In this document: in pieces, positions 1 through 7,555 of the stretch | Layout of the letters: each line of letters starts with the position of its first letter | Numbering within the stretch: the first letter of the stretch is position 1 | Program-made: the position numbers and the translations under genes | Notes under the pieces: generated by a model | The model's input: only the letters and a program-made list of their open reading frames with translations | Told to the model about the DNA's origin: nothing | The model's database searches: none | Assembly (NCBI GenBank): GCA_964490145.1 | Contig: CAZBBS010000002.1 | Coordinates: 1 to 64,000, forward strand | Direction: 5' to 3' | Source: Eutrophocola sp964490145 | GTDB lineage: Bacteria; Pseudomonadota; Gammaproteobacteria; Pseudomonadales; Pseudohongiellaceae | DNA: 64,000 bases

Positions 1-568
1 AGAACGTGCCGGAGTCACCTTCGTCGGCATTGCAGACGATGTATTTCTGGTCGGCCTGGCAGTCAGCCACGGTCCGCCATTTGATGGCTGTCGGGAAGGC
101 TGCACCGCCACGACCCCGCAGGCCGGAGTCGGTCACTTCCTGAATGATGCCGTCGGTATCCTTGGCCAGGGCATTCTTCAGGCCGACAAAACCGCTGAGG
201 CTGGCATACTCTTCCACACTGGTGGCATCAATGATGCCGCATCGGGCAAAGGTCAGGCGTTCCTGGTTGGCAAACCAGGGCAGGGCATTCACGTCGCCCA
301 GGGATTTTGCATGTGTGCCTCCATTGAGGAAGTCGGCATCAAACAGTTCAGGTATCTCTTCCAGCGTGACGGGGCCGTAGCCCACACGACCGGCAGCGGT
401 TTCCACTTCCACCAGGGGTTCGAGCCAGCAGGCACCGCGCGAGCCGTTCCGTACGATCTGGATGTCCAGATTGCGGTATTGGGCTTCGGTAGCAATGGCC
501 TTGACCAGCAGTTCGGCGCCCAGGGATGAGGCGGTGGTTTCTCGGGGAATGTAAATTTTTATGCTCAT
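1..568 (-). CDS. fdsB: NAD-dependent formate dehydrogenase beta subunit (NuoF/FdsB family), 3' end outside window
   Basis: The flavoprotein subunit takes electrons from the molybdenum subunit through Fe-S centres and passes them via FMN to NAD+ in the cytoplasm. About 189 residues are visible. They comprise an N-terminal thioredoxin-like stretch starting MSIKIYIPRE, then the start of the NuoF fold with the glycine-rich LRGRGGAAFPTAIKW and CNADEGDSGTF, the FMN/NADH-binding signatures. The extra N-terminal domain before the NuoF core is typical of FdsB and not of complex I NuoF, which is why formate dehydrogenase is preferred. The ATG overlaps the TAA of the upstream fdsG by one base, so the pair is translationally coupled. 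The catalytic fdsA should lie just left of the window. An NAD-reducing hydrogenase diaphorase subunit is the main alternative. Confidence 0.85.
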   Translation of the reverse strand, partial: MSIKIYIPRETTASSLGAELLVKAIATEAQYRNLDIQIVRNGSRGACWLEPLVEVETAAGRVGYGPVTLEEIPELFDADFLNGGTHAKSLGDVNALPWFANQERLTFARCGIIDATSVEEYASLSGFVGLKNALAKDTDGIIQEVTDSGLRGRGGAAFPTAIKWRTVADCQADQKYIVCNADEGDSGTF

Positions 569-1068
569 TACACCGCCTCCCTGGCCAGACTTTCAGTCAG
601 GGCCTTGAAGCCATCCATGCTGACGCGGCCGTAGGTCTGGTTGTCGACCATGATGTTCGGTGAACAGGCGCAGTTGCCAAGACAGTAAACCGGTTCCAGG
701 GTGAAGGTGCCATTGTTGGTGGTTTCATGAAAATCCACGTTCAGGTAAGCCTTGATCTCTTCGGTGAGTTTGACAGAGCCCATGGCCTGGCAGGCTTCGG
801 CCTGGCACACCTTGATGGTGTACTTGCCGGGTTTTTCCCGTTTGAAATCGTGATAGAAGCTGGTCACACCGTGGATTTCTGCCCGAGACAGATTGAATTC
901 CTTGCCCAGCATGGCCATGGCGCTATCGTCCACGTAGCCAAAAATTTCCTGGATCTTGTGGAGGGCAAGCATGACGCCCCCGGTACGGCCCTTGAAAGCC
1001 TGGATGGCTTCACAAGCCTGGTCCAGGTTCCAGTCCTGGTAATTGATAGGTCCTGCTAACTGCTGCAT
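568..1068 (-). CDS. fdsG: NAD-dependent formate dehydrogenase gamma subunit (NuoE/FdsG family)
   Basis: A thioredoxin-like [2Fe-2S] ferredoxin subunit that sits next to the flavoprotein subunit in electron transfer to NAD+. The cluster ligands are visible as CQAEACQ (CX4C) and, about 40 residues later, YCLGNCACSPNIMV, the usual NuoE/FdsG spacing. The frame is open upstream to 1134. The ATG at 1068 (MQQLAGP) is preferred because an AGGA lies about 11 nt upstream and the upstream extension MAVCGLPLF has no family resemblance. With this start the protein has 166 residues, normal for the family. It is first in the visible operon and overlaps fdsB by one base. The complex would need bis-MGD cofactor, matching fdhD, modABC, moaA and moaB elsewhere in the window. 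Confidence 0.85.
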   Translation of the reverse strand: MQQLAGPINYQDWNLDQACEAIQAFKGRTGGVMLALHKIQEIFGYVDDSAMAMLGKEFNLSRAEIHGVTSFYHDFKREKPGKYTIKVCQAEACQAMGSVKLTEEIKAYLNVDFHETTNNGTFTLEPVYCLGNCACSPNIMVDNQTYGRVSMDGFKALTESLAREAV

Positions 1069-1347
1069 GGGTCTGTAATCCTGCTTGTTGCAATGCGGGT
1101 TGGTGGCAAAAAGCGGTAGTCCGCAAACTGCCATTTCTTGAAATTTTTCAGGCTCTTAAGACATCTTCAAGGCGGCCTTCAAAGCGCGCGCGATTCTAAC
1201 ACGGGATGCTTGGAACCAGCAATTTTCGACTGGCGAAAAAAGGATCGAAACAAGATGGCAGGGGGGTATTTTAATCCCAATGGCGGCCGTAAAAAACCAT
1301 GAGTGTATTACGGGTATGGCGGGTTGCCAGCCTGCCAGGAAGACCGG
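1069..1347. other. Intergenic region upstream of fdsG
   Basis: About 280 bp between the fdsG start and the next possible coding end. It must hold the promoter of the formate dehydrogenase operon. I see no convincing -35/-10 pair, operator or terminator hairpin in it. Confidence 0.5.
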
Positions 1348-1392
1348 TCAGCCGGCAAAAATCAGGTCCTTGCCATCCCAGTCCCTGGCAAT
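1348..1392 (-). other. Possible C-terminal tail of a gene lost in the adjacent gap
   Basis: Reading leftward out of the N run there are 14 open codons, IARDWDGKDLIFAG, ending in TGA at 1350-1348. The stretch is protein-like in composition. It could be the end of the cytochrome c on the other side of the gap, or of a different gene if the gap hides real sequence. It is too short to assign to a family. Confidence 0.3.
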
Positions 1393-1492
1393 NNNNNNNN
1401 NNNNNNNNNNNNNNNNNNNNNNNNNNNNNNNNNNNNNNNNNNNNNNNNNNNNNNNNNNNNNNNNNNNNNNNNNNNNNNNNNNNNNNNNNNNN
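1393..1492. other. Assembly gap (100 N)
   Basis: Exactly 100 N, the usual placeholder for a scaffold join of unknown length. The two flanks share no sequence, unlike the join at 34123-34222, so real DNA is probably missing. It interrupts the last few codons of the small cytochrome c gene. Confidence 0.95.
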
Positions 1493-1820
1493 CCAGGATC
1501 CAGGCCGCCAGTACGCGGGCTTCTTCTTCACTGACCCGCTGGTTGGGGACCATGGGAATCAAGCCCCAGCTGCCGCCGCCACCGCGTATGATCTTGCCGG
1601 CCAGAACGTCGGTCATGACCTGTTTGCGGGCACCATGGCGGGCAGCGATGGCCTGCCAGGGCGGGCCAATGGAGGCACTTGCCTGCTGGTGGCAGGCATA
1701 ACACATTTTTTCAGTGACCAGTGTCTTGGCTTGGTCCTGAGCCTGCGAACTTATTGGAAATAATGTATATAAAACAGAAAGATAAAAGGATAATCTAGAA
1801 ATTACTTTAATCACTTTCAT
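1493..1820 (-). CDS. Small periplasmic cytochrome c (c551/c552-like), C-terminus in gap
   Basis: A class I monohaem cytochrome c, probably the terminal soluble electron carrier of this operon. The protein starts MKVIKVISRL with a hydrophobic export signal ending near SSQAQ. It has the haem motif CYACH and, about 60 residues later, LIPMVPNQRVSEEEARVLAAWIL. That is the distal-Met loop plus C-terminal helix typical of cytochrome c551. Only a few residues should be missing beyond WIL. The start lies 8 bp after the stop of the propeller-cytochrome gene, so it is co-transcribed as the last visible gene. Haem attachment would use the Ccm system at 26441-33449. Confidence 0.8.
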
Positions 1821-1828
1821 ACTCCTGA

Positions 1829-3640
1829 TTATCGTGAAATGGTGGGGGCGACCGCCGTGGCGGGGCTGAATCTGGCCGGATAGGCGCCGTCACCGGGGTC
1901 GACGATCAGGGCCATGCGGGGGCCGTTTACGTTCTCCACAATATTGGCGTAAGAGCCCACGAGAACGCCGGTGGCCGGGTCGATATCCAGCATACGCATG
2001 AAGGCACCTTCACGGGGCATCGGGATGACCCCGTACTCCCGGGTGTCGGGATTGAAGCGATAGATGACATCGGCATTGGAGGTCACTACCCAGACTACTT
2101 CGCGGACCGGATCCCAGGTCACCGAATAGGGGGCAGCGCCGGTATCCGGCAGGTCATGGATGGCGATCATTTCCCGTTTTTTGATATCAAATTCGGCCAC
2201 CTGACCAGTGCCATACAGGGCCAGGTACATGATGTCATCGTTGCTGATGGTGATGCGGCGTGGTCCGGTGTTGGGATCGGGTAGCACAAAGGGGCCGATG
2301 AATTCCTTGGTTTCAACATTGAAGCCGCCAAACACCCCGTTGCCCAGCTGGCTGTACCAGACTTCCTTCTGATCACTGGTCATCACCAGGCCGTAAACGG
2401 ACGCTGTTCCATACAGGGCACTGTCATTGGCCCGGCTTTCGGCCACCGGGGTATTCCATATGCGGGTTTCACCGCTTTCCGGATCAAAATAGCCCACAGC
2501 GCGGTTGCCGATATCAGAGAACCACACATTGCCGCTGGCATCGGTCAGCAGTTCATGATCATGGCTGAAGCTCAGGTCATGGATGCCGACACCGCCGCCT
2601 TCGGTAGTGAGCAGTTCCCAGGTCTGCCACTGGCCGGAGTCAGGTTCCAGTCTGGCAACCGTATTGTTGAACAGGGGGGTAACCCACAGTGCACCATCAT
2701 TTCCCCGGTGCAGGGAGTGTGGACCGATGAGATAGTCGGTGGGCACCTCGTAATCCCGCTGCCGCCCGGTTTTGACATCGATGCCCACAATGCGGTTGGC
2801 GCCCACGTCGGCGGCCAGCAGTTTGGCCGGATTGCCCAGCATCACGGCCTCCCGGATGGCGTTGGGTTCAGGCACTTCGTATTCCCAGATAGCAGTGTCT
2901 GCCGTGGTGATCAGCGGGGCGCCCCAGTCGTAGCCCTCGATGTGGTCGAGTCTGTCATTGAAGACTTCGCTCAGTACCTTGACGACTTCTTCGCCATTTT
3001 CCACGGAATAGACGGCATCCGTGTCGATTTCAGCATCATCACTGCGGGCGCCGCGACTGAATTCCCAGGCAGAGAGAAAATTCATGTATTTGACGATGGA
3101 GTCCCAGCTCTGCTGGCGGGCCAGCAGCGGGTTGTCGGCATGCAGGTCATCGATGGCCCCGGCAAAGTGGCGGACATTGGAGTCCGGCACCTGGTGGCAG
3201 TCGATGCAGTTCATGATGAAATCGGCTTTGATTTTCGGGTCCTGGATACGTTGCAGCCAGGCCGAGGCAGGGGCCACATCAACCTGGTTGGCCACTGCCT
3301 GCATAACGAAGGTCATGTCAGCAGAGCGTCGGTCGGCATCGACGATGCGATCAACCTGCACGAAACCCAGTCCGCGGGCGACAACATCCGAATCACTGTT
3401 GAGGCGTTCCGCATAATCATCCGGAAAGTGAAAGCTGCCATCGCGGTCGCTGAAAACAGTCACCACGCTGGCGCCGCGTGCACCATCGTCCCTGGTGTAA
3501 ATTACCTGGACGCCGCCCAGGGGATTGCCGTTGGTGTCCAGTACCTGGCCTTCCAGGTTGCCGGCCTGGACTACAGCCATTGCACTGGCAAGAGTGCCCA
3601 GCAAGGCCGCCTGGGTTGTTCGCTTGATTATGTTCATCAA
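1829..3640 (-). CDS. Periplasmic haem-c protein fused to a Vgb/SMP-30-like beta-propeller
   Basis: A 603-residue exported protein. After the signal sequence (about residues 1-26) comes a carboxypeptidase-regulatory-like beta-sandwich, with LEGQVLDTNGNPLGGVQV and DRDGSFHFPDD. A c-type haem site CIDCHQ follows near residues 144-149. The C-terminal ~370 residues form repeated blades (ANRIVGIDVKTG, GALWVTPLFNNTVARLEP, NVWFSDIGNRAVGYFDPESG) of the virginiamycin-B-lyase/SMP-30 propeller type. True Vgb lyases are antibiotic-resistance enzymes without haem. This fusion in a PQQ dehydrogenase operon is more likely a redox or substrate-binding partner. It lies 22 bp after the stop of the upstream cytochrome gene. 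Function is inferred from context only. Confidence 0.75.
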   Translation of the reverse strand: MMNIIKRTTQAALLGTLASAMAVVQAGNLEGQVLDTNGNPLGGVQVIYTRDDGARGASVVTVFSDRDGSFHFPDDYAERLNSDSDVVARGLGFVQVDRIVDADRRSADMTFVMQAVANQVDVAPASAWLQRIQDPKIKADFIMNCIDCHQVPDSNVRHFAGAIDDLHADNPLLARQQSWDSIVKYMNFLSAWEFSRGARSDDAEIDTDAVYSVENGEEVVKVLSEVFNDRLDHIEGYDWGAPLITTADTAIWEYEVPEPNAIREAVMLGNPAKLLAADVGANRIVGIDVKTGRQRDYEVPTDYLIGPHSLHRGNDGALWVTPLFNNTVARLEPDSGQWQTWELLTTEGGGVGIHDLSFSHDHELLTDASGNVWFSDIGNRAVGYFDPESGETRIWNTPVAESRANDSALYGTASVYGLVMTSDQKEVWYSQLGNGVFGGFNVETKEFIGPFVLPDPNTGPRRITISNDDIMYLALYGTGQVAEFDIKKREMIAIHDLPDTGAAPYSVTWDPVREVVWVVTSNADVIYRFNPDTREYGVIPMPREGAFMRMLDIDPATGVLVGSYANIVENVNGPRMALIVDPGDGAYPARFSPATAVAPTISR

Positions 3641-3662
3641 TTCACCTGTTATTGGTTCTGCT

Positions 3663-4475
3663 TCAGTTACCGGAAACGGTAATGGCGCGTAAAAATGCCA
3701 GGACCTTGTCCAGTTCTTCAGTGGAATAGGCAGAGAGGTAATCCTGATGCTGCCAGTTGCCTGAATCGGACAGCGTCAGGTCAGCCTCAGGCTGGACCGT
3801 CCGCAAGACTGGTGGCACTGAGGTCAGATCGTAAAACTTGCTGCCGCTAACACTTTGCGAGAGCACCAGGGCAGGCATGCTGTCGCCATTCAGCGTGGCA
3901 CGCTGCACGGCAGGGGTGTTGAGATTGCGCAGGGCGCGAACGGTGGCCGGGACAGTCATGATCGGGGCGGCCACCGGAATACCGATGCCTTCCATCTCAT
4001 GGCAGGTGGAGCAGCGCCTGATTCCTTTGCCATAGGCATCGAAAAACAGTTCCCGCCCTTCCTGTTCCCTGCCGGCCAGCGGAATGCGCCGGGGATTGAC
4101 CACCTCGATGCCCAGGGAGGCGAGGGGGTCATCCGAGGTGAACCGGGGATTGTATATGCCGTTCAGACTGGCGACATAGGTCATGACAGCGTTCAGATCG
4201 CCAGATGACAAGGCATTGGCAAATCCGGCCATTGGCGTATTGGGAACACCGTTGGCGGTAATGTTGGCGATGTACATGGCATCGAACTCACGGGCAGCCA
4301 GACGGGGGGCACTGCCCTGAATGCCTCCGACTCCATGACAGAAGCTGTTGGTGCAGGTGGTCCGGTATACCTCTTCGCCACGTTGCAGAACCGGGCTGTC
4401 CAGACTGGCGGCTGTAGCCGTATGAATTGCAGCGCTGCAAACCAGAGCAAAACAGGGCATCAGAAACTTTTTCAT
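3663..4475 (-). CDS. Cytochrome c with two haem-binding sites, one CX4CH
   Basis: A 270-residue exported protein with signal peptide MKKFLMPCFALVCSAAIHTATAA. Two c-type haem sites are visible: CTNSFCHG at residues 41-47, which has four residues between the cysteines instead of two, and the canonical CSTCHE in the second half. The C-terminal helix (YSTEELDKVLAFLRAI) is typical of cytochrome c domains. The ATG overlaps the TGA of the PQQ dehydrogenase (ATGA), so the two are coupled. This strongly suggests it is the electron acceptor of that dehydrogenase, analogous to the cytochrome partners of XoxF and ExaA enzymes but not obviously of the cytochrome cL or c550 type. Confidence 0.8.
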   Translation of the reverse strand: MKKFLMPCFALVCSAAIHTATAASLDSPVLQRGEEVYRTTCTNSFCHGVGGIQGSAPRLAAREFDAMYIANITANGVPNTPMAGFANALSSGDLNAVMTYVASLNGIYNPRFTSDDPLASLGIEVVNPRRIPLAGREQEGRELFFDAYGKGIRRCSTCHEMEGIGIPVAAPIMTVPATVRALRNLNTPAVQRATLNGDSMPALVLSQSVSGSKFYDLTSVPPVLRTVQPEADLTLSDSGNWQHQDYLSAYSTEELDKVLAFLRAITVSGN

Positions 4476-5461
4476 TGTGCTTTCTCCGGCAGGGTAAAGA
4501 CCATCATGGTTGAGCCGGACCGGAAGGATTGACCCGGAAACATGGCGCTGACCATGCCTGCATTGAGACTGCTTTGCCAGCCAACGGGGGTTGCAATGTA
4601 TTGCTTGCCATCGATGGCATAGGAAACAGATGACCCCCTGTGGCCGGCACCGGTCTGGAATTGCCAGAGCAATTCACCATTGGTGGCATCAAAGGCCAGG
4701 AACCAGCCTTCGGGATTACCAGTGAACACCAGGTCACCGTCAGTGCTTAACACTGATGCCATCAGGGCAAACTGGGAAGGCACAGACCACAGCCGCTCAC
4801 CGGTCATGGGGTCCCAGGCATCCAGGTGTCCGTAACTTTCCCGGCCTTCGGGCAGGCCATTGATAAAGCCGCCACTGGAGTAGAAGTTACCTTCCCGGGC
4901 TTCCTGATCGTTGGCGGTGATGTCCGTGCAGAACTCGATGGTCGGTGAATAGAGCAGGCCCGTGCGGGGTGAGTAGGCCATCTGGTTCCAGCCCCTGCCG
5001 CCCAGTGGTGTCGGGCAGACATTCACGGTTTCTCCAACCTTGGGCTCCTTGCGGCCGAGCAGTTCGCCATTTTCCCCGATGCCGGTAATCCAGGTGGACA
5101 CCTCCGTGGTGGAAAATGCCCCAAGGTAGTCACCATTGGTGCGGTCCAGGACAAATACCACGCCGCTCTTGTTCATATGGGCGAGCAGTTTGCGCATGCG
5201 GCCATTGATTTCACGATCCATCAGGATCACTTCGTAGGCGGAGTCGAAATCCCAGACATCCCGGGGCACTTCCTGGTAATGCCATGCCAGTTCCCCGGAG
5301 TCGGCCCGCAGGGCAATCACACTGGCGGTGTAGAGATTGATACCATCCTTGTCGGCTCGGCCTTCGGGGGCACGATCACCGGCATAGAAATCACCGGCGG
5401 CATTGCCGGTGCCCCAGTAAATCAGATCAAGTTCGGGATCATAGGACCCGGTCATCCAGGG
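4472..5461 (-). CDS. PQQ-dependent alcohol dehydrogenase, lanthanide-type signature, N-terminus in gap
   Basis: The C-terminal ~329 residues of a quinoprotein alcohol dehydrogenase, a periplasmic eight-bladed propeller that oxidises alcohols and reduces cytochrome c. Family landmarks are PWMTGSYDPELDLIYWGTGN (the Asn is a metal ligand), SGELAWHYQ, RKLLAHMNKSGVVFVLDRTNG, LGGRGWNQMAYSPRTGLLY and GNPEGWFLAFDATNGELLW. The catalytic aspartate lies in VPRDVWDFDSAYE. The second aspartate two residues on (5243-5251) is the hallmark of lanthanide-using XoxF and PedH-type enzymes; calcium enzymes carry Ala, Ser or similar there. Roughly 250 residues, including the signal peptide and the adjacent-cysteine disulfide region, are lost in the gap. 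The substrate is unknown. Confidence 0.85.
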   Translation of the reverse strand, partial: PWMTGSYDPELDLIYWGTGNAAGDFYAGDRAPEGRADKDGINLYTASVIALRADSGELAWHYQEVPRDVWDFDSAYEVILMDREINGRMRKLLAHMNKSGVVFVLDRTNGDYLGAFSTTEVSTWITGIGENGELLGRKEPKVGETVNVCPTPLGGRGWNQMAYSPRTGLLYSPTIEFCTDITANDQEAREGNFYSSGGFINGLPEGRESYGHLDAWDPMTGERLWSVPSQFALMASVLSTDGDLVFTGNPEGWFLAFDATNGELLWQFQTGAGHRGSSVSYAIDGKQYIATPVGWQSSLNAGMVSAMFPGQSFRSGSTMMVFTLPEKAQ

Positions 5462-5561
5462 NNNNNNNNNNNNNNNNNNNNNNNNNNNNNNNNNNNNNNN
5501 NNNNNNNNNNNNNNNNNNNNNNNNNNNNNNNNNNNNNNNNNNNNNNNNNNNNNNNNNNNNN
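5462..5561. other. Assembly gap (100 N)
   Basis: Exactly 100 N. The flanks do not overlap. A typical PQQ dehydrogenase of about 600 residues would need roughly 700-900 bp more than is present, so the real gap must be much longer than drawn and could contain another small gene as well. Confidence 0.95.
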
Positions 5562-5598
5562 ATGTCAAGGCGGGTGGGCGTTCAAAATCAACAACCAT
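5562..5598 (-). other. Open frame running into the gap, unassigned
   Basis: An ATG at 5598 begins MVVDFERPPALT and runs into the N run. The same frame stays open upstream (GSLVIDPSGNTF), so the true start could lie earlier. It does not look like a PQQ dehydrogenase signal peptide. It may be the start of a separate small gene lying between the VOC gene and the dehydrogenase. Confidence 0.25.
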
Positions 5599-5674
5599 GA
5601 AAGTATTGCCAGATGGGTCGATTACCAGTGAGCCCTGCACAGGGCTGCGGTCAATCCTGAAAAGTAACTGAAGT

Positions 5675-6679
5675 TCAACCGGCGGGTCGACGTTCCACCA
5701 GCTCCAACAACATGTTGTTGGGATCGCGGACAATGACAATCTTCAGGCCCGGGAAAGGTTCTGCGGGTTTCCCATCCTTTGACACGATGGAGGCACCGGC
5801 AGCGATCAGTTTTGCTGTCAGTGCCTCAACATCACGCACTTCCAGCTGCAGAACGGTGGTGCCCGGATCCTGGGTCCGGCCGGACAGGGTCTTGCGTTCA
5901 AAGTTTTTGAATTCGATCAGCACCATGGGGATGTCGGTGCCTGGTATGGTGCCCCGGCTTTGCAGGAAGCTGGCCCCTGGCGCGCCGGCAGTGGAGGCCA
6001 TGTCGGGGTTGCTGACAAAGGCCTGGCCGCGCTGGAAATTGAAGCCCAGCAGATCGTTGTAAAAACGGATGCTTTCATCGGTGTCTGCCACAGTGAGTTC
6101 AAAGGAAGAGGCGGAAATAGGGGCACCATCAGGGTTGCCCAGCATTTCCACCACGAATCCGTCAGGGTCCTGAACAAACACGGCATGCAGGGTTCCGTTG
6201 GGGGTGGTGATCGTGACGGGTTCGCCGGATGTTGTCAGGACGCGGACGCCGGGAAAATCCCGCACCTGTGGAAACAGCGTGTCAAGGTCCCGCGGCCGCA
6301 TGGCCATGTTGGCCGCACCGGGGTCGACAAAGTGGGGGTGCTGGGCAGCACGATCGATACCCCGGTATTCAATCAGCTCAATGTCCAGTTCTATTCCGGG
6401 GACATCCAGGACAGCAATGCGGGATTCCGCATCGGGTGTGCCGCCCATATCCTGAATGGCCTGGCTGGCAGAAAAGTCAGCAGAGACAGTGAGCTCCAAA
6501 CCCAGCACATCACGGTAGAAGGCCAGGGATTGATCCAGGTCTTCCACGATATGGGCGAAGTTACCGACACCGATGATGTCGCTGTCACCAGTCTGCTGGG
6601 CATGACTGGCGGGTGCCATGGTATGAGCCAGACACGTAGTCAGGCAGGACAGCAGGGTTTTCCTGAGTGGGCTGTTCAT
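5675..6679 (-). CDS. Exported two-domain VOC (glyoxalase/dioxygenase superfamily) protein
   Basis: A 334-residue protein made of two tandem vicinal-oxygen-chelate domains after a probable signal peptide (MNSPLRKTLLSCLTTCLAHTMAPASHAQQ). The first domain begins IIGVGNFAHIVEDLDQSLAFY and ends TLHAVFVQDPDGFVVEML. The second runs from SSFELTVADTDESIRFYND to IVIVRDPNNMLLELVERR. The ATG at 6679 is chosen because AGGAAACAACC precedes it and the signal peptide follows directly; the frame is open further upstream without family content. It is the first visible gene of the leftward operon. A periplasmic VOC protein beside a PQQ dehydrogenase is unusual. The reaction cannot be told from sequence. Confidence 0.75.
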   Translation of the reverse strand: MNSPLRKTLLSCLTTCLAHTMAPASHAQQTGDSDIIGVGNFAHIVEDLDQSLAFYRDVLGLELTVSADFSASQAIQDMGGTPDAESRIAVLDVPGIELDIELIEYRGIDRAAQHPHFVDPGAANMAMRPRDLDTLFPQVRDFPGVRVLTTSGEPVTITTPNGTLHAVFVQDPDGFVVEMLGNPDGAPISASSFELTVADTDESIRFYNDLLGFNFQRGQAFVSNPDMASTAGAPGASFLQSRGTIPGTDIPMVLIEFKNFERKTLSGRTQDPGTTVLQLEVRDVEALTAKLIAAGASIVSKDGKPAEPFPGLKIVIVRDPNNMLLELVERRPAG

Positions 6680-6840
6680 GGTTGTTTCCTGAGGGTTGTG
6701 GTTAATGGGATCAATTGCAGCAGTCCCACAGTGTAAGGGAGGCTGACAGAGCGCGCCATGGAAATCAGGGCGTTGCCAGGTGCCGATCTCCCCACAGGGA
6801 TGAGCGGCCCGATAAGCGTCCTGCAACATCCGTATCCATA

Positions 6841-6867
6841 AAAAAGCCGGCTGTAAGCCGGCTTTTT
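6841..6867 (-). terminator. Rho-independent terminator (bidirectional shape)
   Basis: An 11-bp perfect stem, AAAAAGCCGGC paired with GCCGGCTTTTT, with a 5-nt TGTAA loop and T runs on both strands. It lies just after the stop of the SnoaL gene at 6890 and separates it from the VOC-PQQ operon, which must have its own promoter between 6680 and 6840. Confidence 0.9.
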
Positions 6868-6889
6868 GATTTCTACCCGTTGCCCGGTT

Positions 6890-7390
6890 TTAGTTGGCCG
6901 GGGCGATTGTCGCCGGGTCCCAGTGCTCATCGGCCTTGCCGTCAACAAAACGCCAGGTGTCAAACCAGGTGGTGTAATACTTTTCACCAGGCTTGTTGGG
7001 ATGATCGTAAACCCGTGGCCACAGGACAGTGACGTAATCATCTTCAGCGATAACCGCGACGATTTCCTGGGTAAATTCGCTACAGGCTTTATCAGCCGGG
7101 CGCTTGGCGACCTGGGTGAAGTAGTAAACCACACCGGCCAGCCCGGAGGCGGCATTGGGGTTGTGCTGCAGGTACTTGTCAGTCAACCATTCACCGGCAC
7201 GGTCCCACTGGTTGCATTGCAGCAGTTCCTTCATGATGTGAAAGGTGGCCTGCTTGTTGCGGTGATAAACAGGATTGTCATCCCTGAAGAGTGCTTCAGG
7301 ATTGTCGACGCCGATGACGGGTTCCTGGGCAAACAGCGTATAGCTGAAAGTCAGTGAGAGCAGGGCAAAAAGTCGAAACAGGGTTTTCAT
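6890..7390 (-). CDS. Exported SnoaL-like (NTF2-fold) protein
   Basis: A 166-residue protein with signal peptide MKTLFRLFALLSLTFSYTLFA and a mature region of the SnoaL/nuclear-transport-factor-2 fold. Supporting features are YLQHNPNAASGLAGVVYYF, VIAEDDYVTVLWPRVYDHP and WFDTWRFVDGKADEHWDPA, the conserved tail of secreted SnoaL-like proteins. The start at 7390 has a GAGGA about 8 nt upstream. It forms a single-gene transcript ending at the terminator at 6841-6867. Members include polyketide cyclases and many uncharacterised binding proteins. No catalytic assignment is possible. Confidence 0.75.
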   Translation of the reverse strand: MKTLFRLFALLSLTFSYTLFAQEPVIGVDNPEALFRDDNPVYHRNKQATFHIMKELLQCNQWDRAGEWLTDKYLQHNPNAASGLAGVVYYFTQVAKRPADKACSEFTQEIVAVIAEDDYVTVLWPRVYDHPNKPGEKYYTTWFDTWRFVDGKADEHWDPATIAPAN

Positions 7391-7555
7391 AAGGATGTCC
7401 TCTTTTTATATTTATGAAACTAAAGGCTGGTGTTAACCCGAGCTGGGCTATAAGGAACCATTGTCGGACCGGCTTTGTCAATCATTTGGTATTGTAATCC
7501 GACGCTGATGAAAGTGGATATGGTAAGGTTCGATGTTTATTGAAGGAAAAGTCCT

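Noticed and set aside
1..1068. Complex I NuoE-NuoF
   Set aside because: The flavoprotein has the extra N-terminal thioredoxin-like domain of FdsB and no other nuo gene is present upstream; fdhD is nearby.
1829..3640. Virginiamycin B lyase (antibiotic resistance)
   Set aside because: The haem site, the extra N-terminal domain and the dehydrogenase operon context argue against an antibiotic lyase.
2555..3682. 375-codon frame opposite the haem-propeller gene
   Set aside because: Antisense shadow; the minus-strand gene has a signal peptide, a haem motif and propeller repeats.
5633..5652. Short palindrome AGCCCTGTGCAGGGCT as a terminator
   Set aside because: Short stem, no T run on either strand and located by a gap edge; not enough to call.
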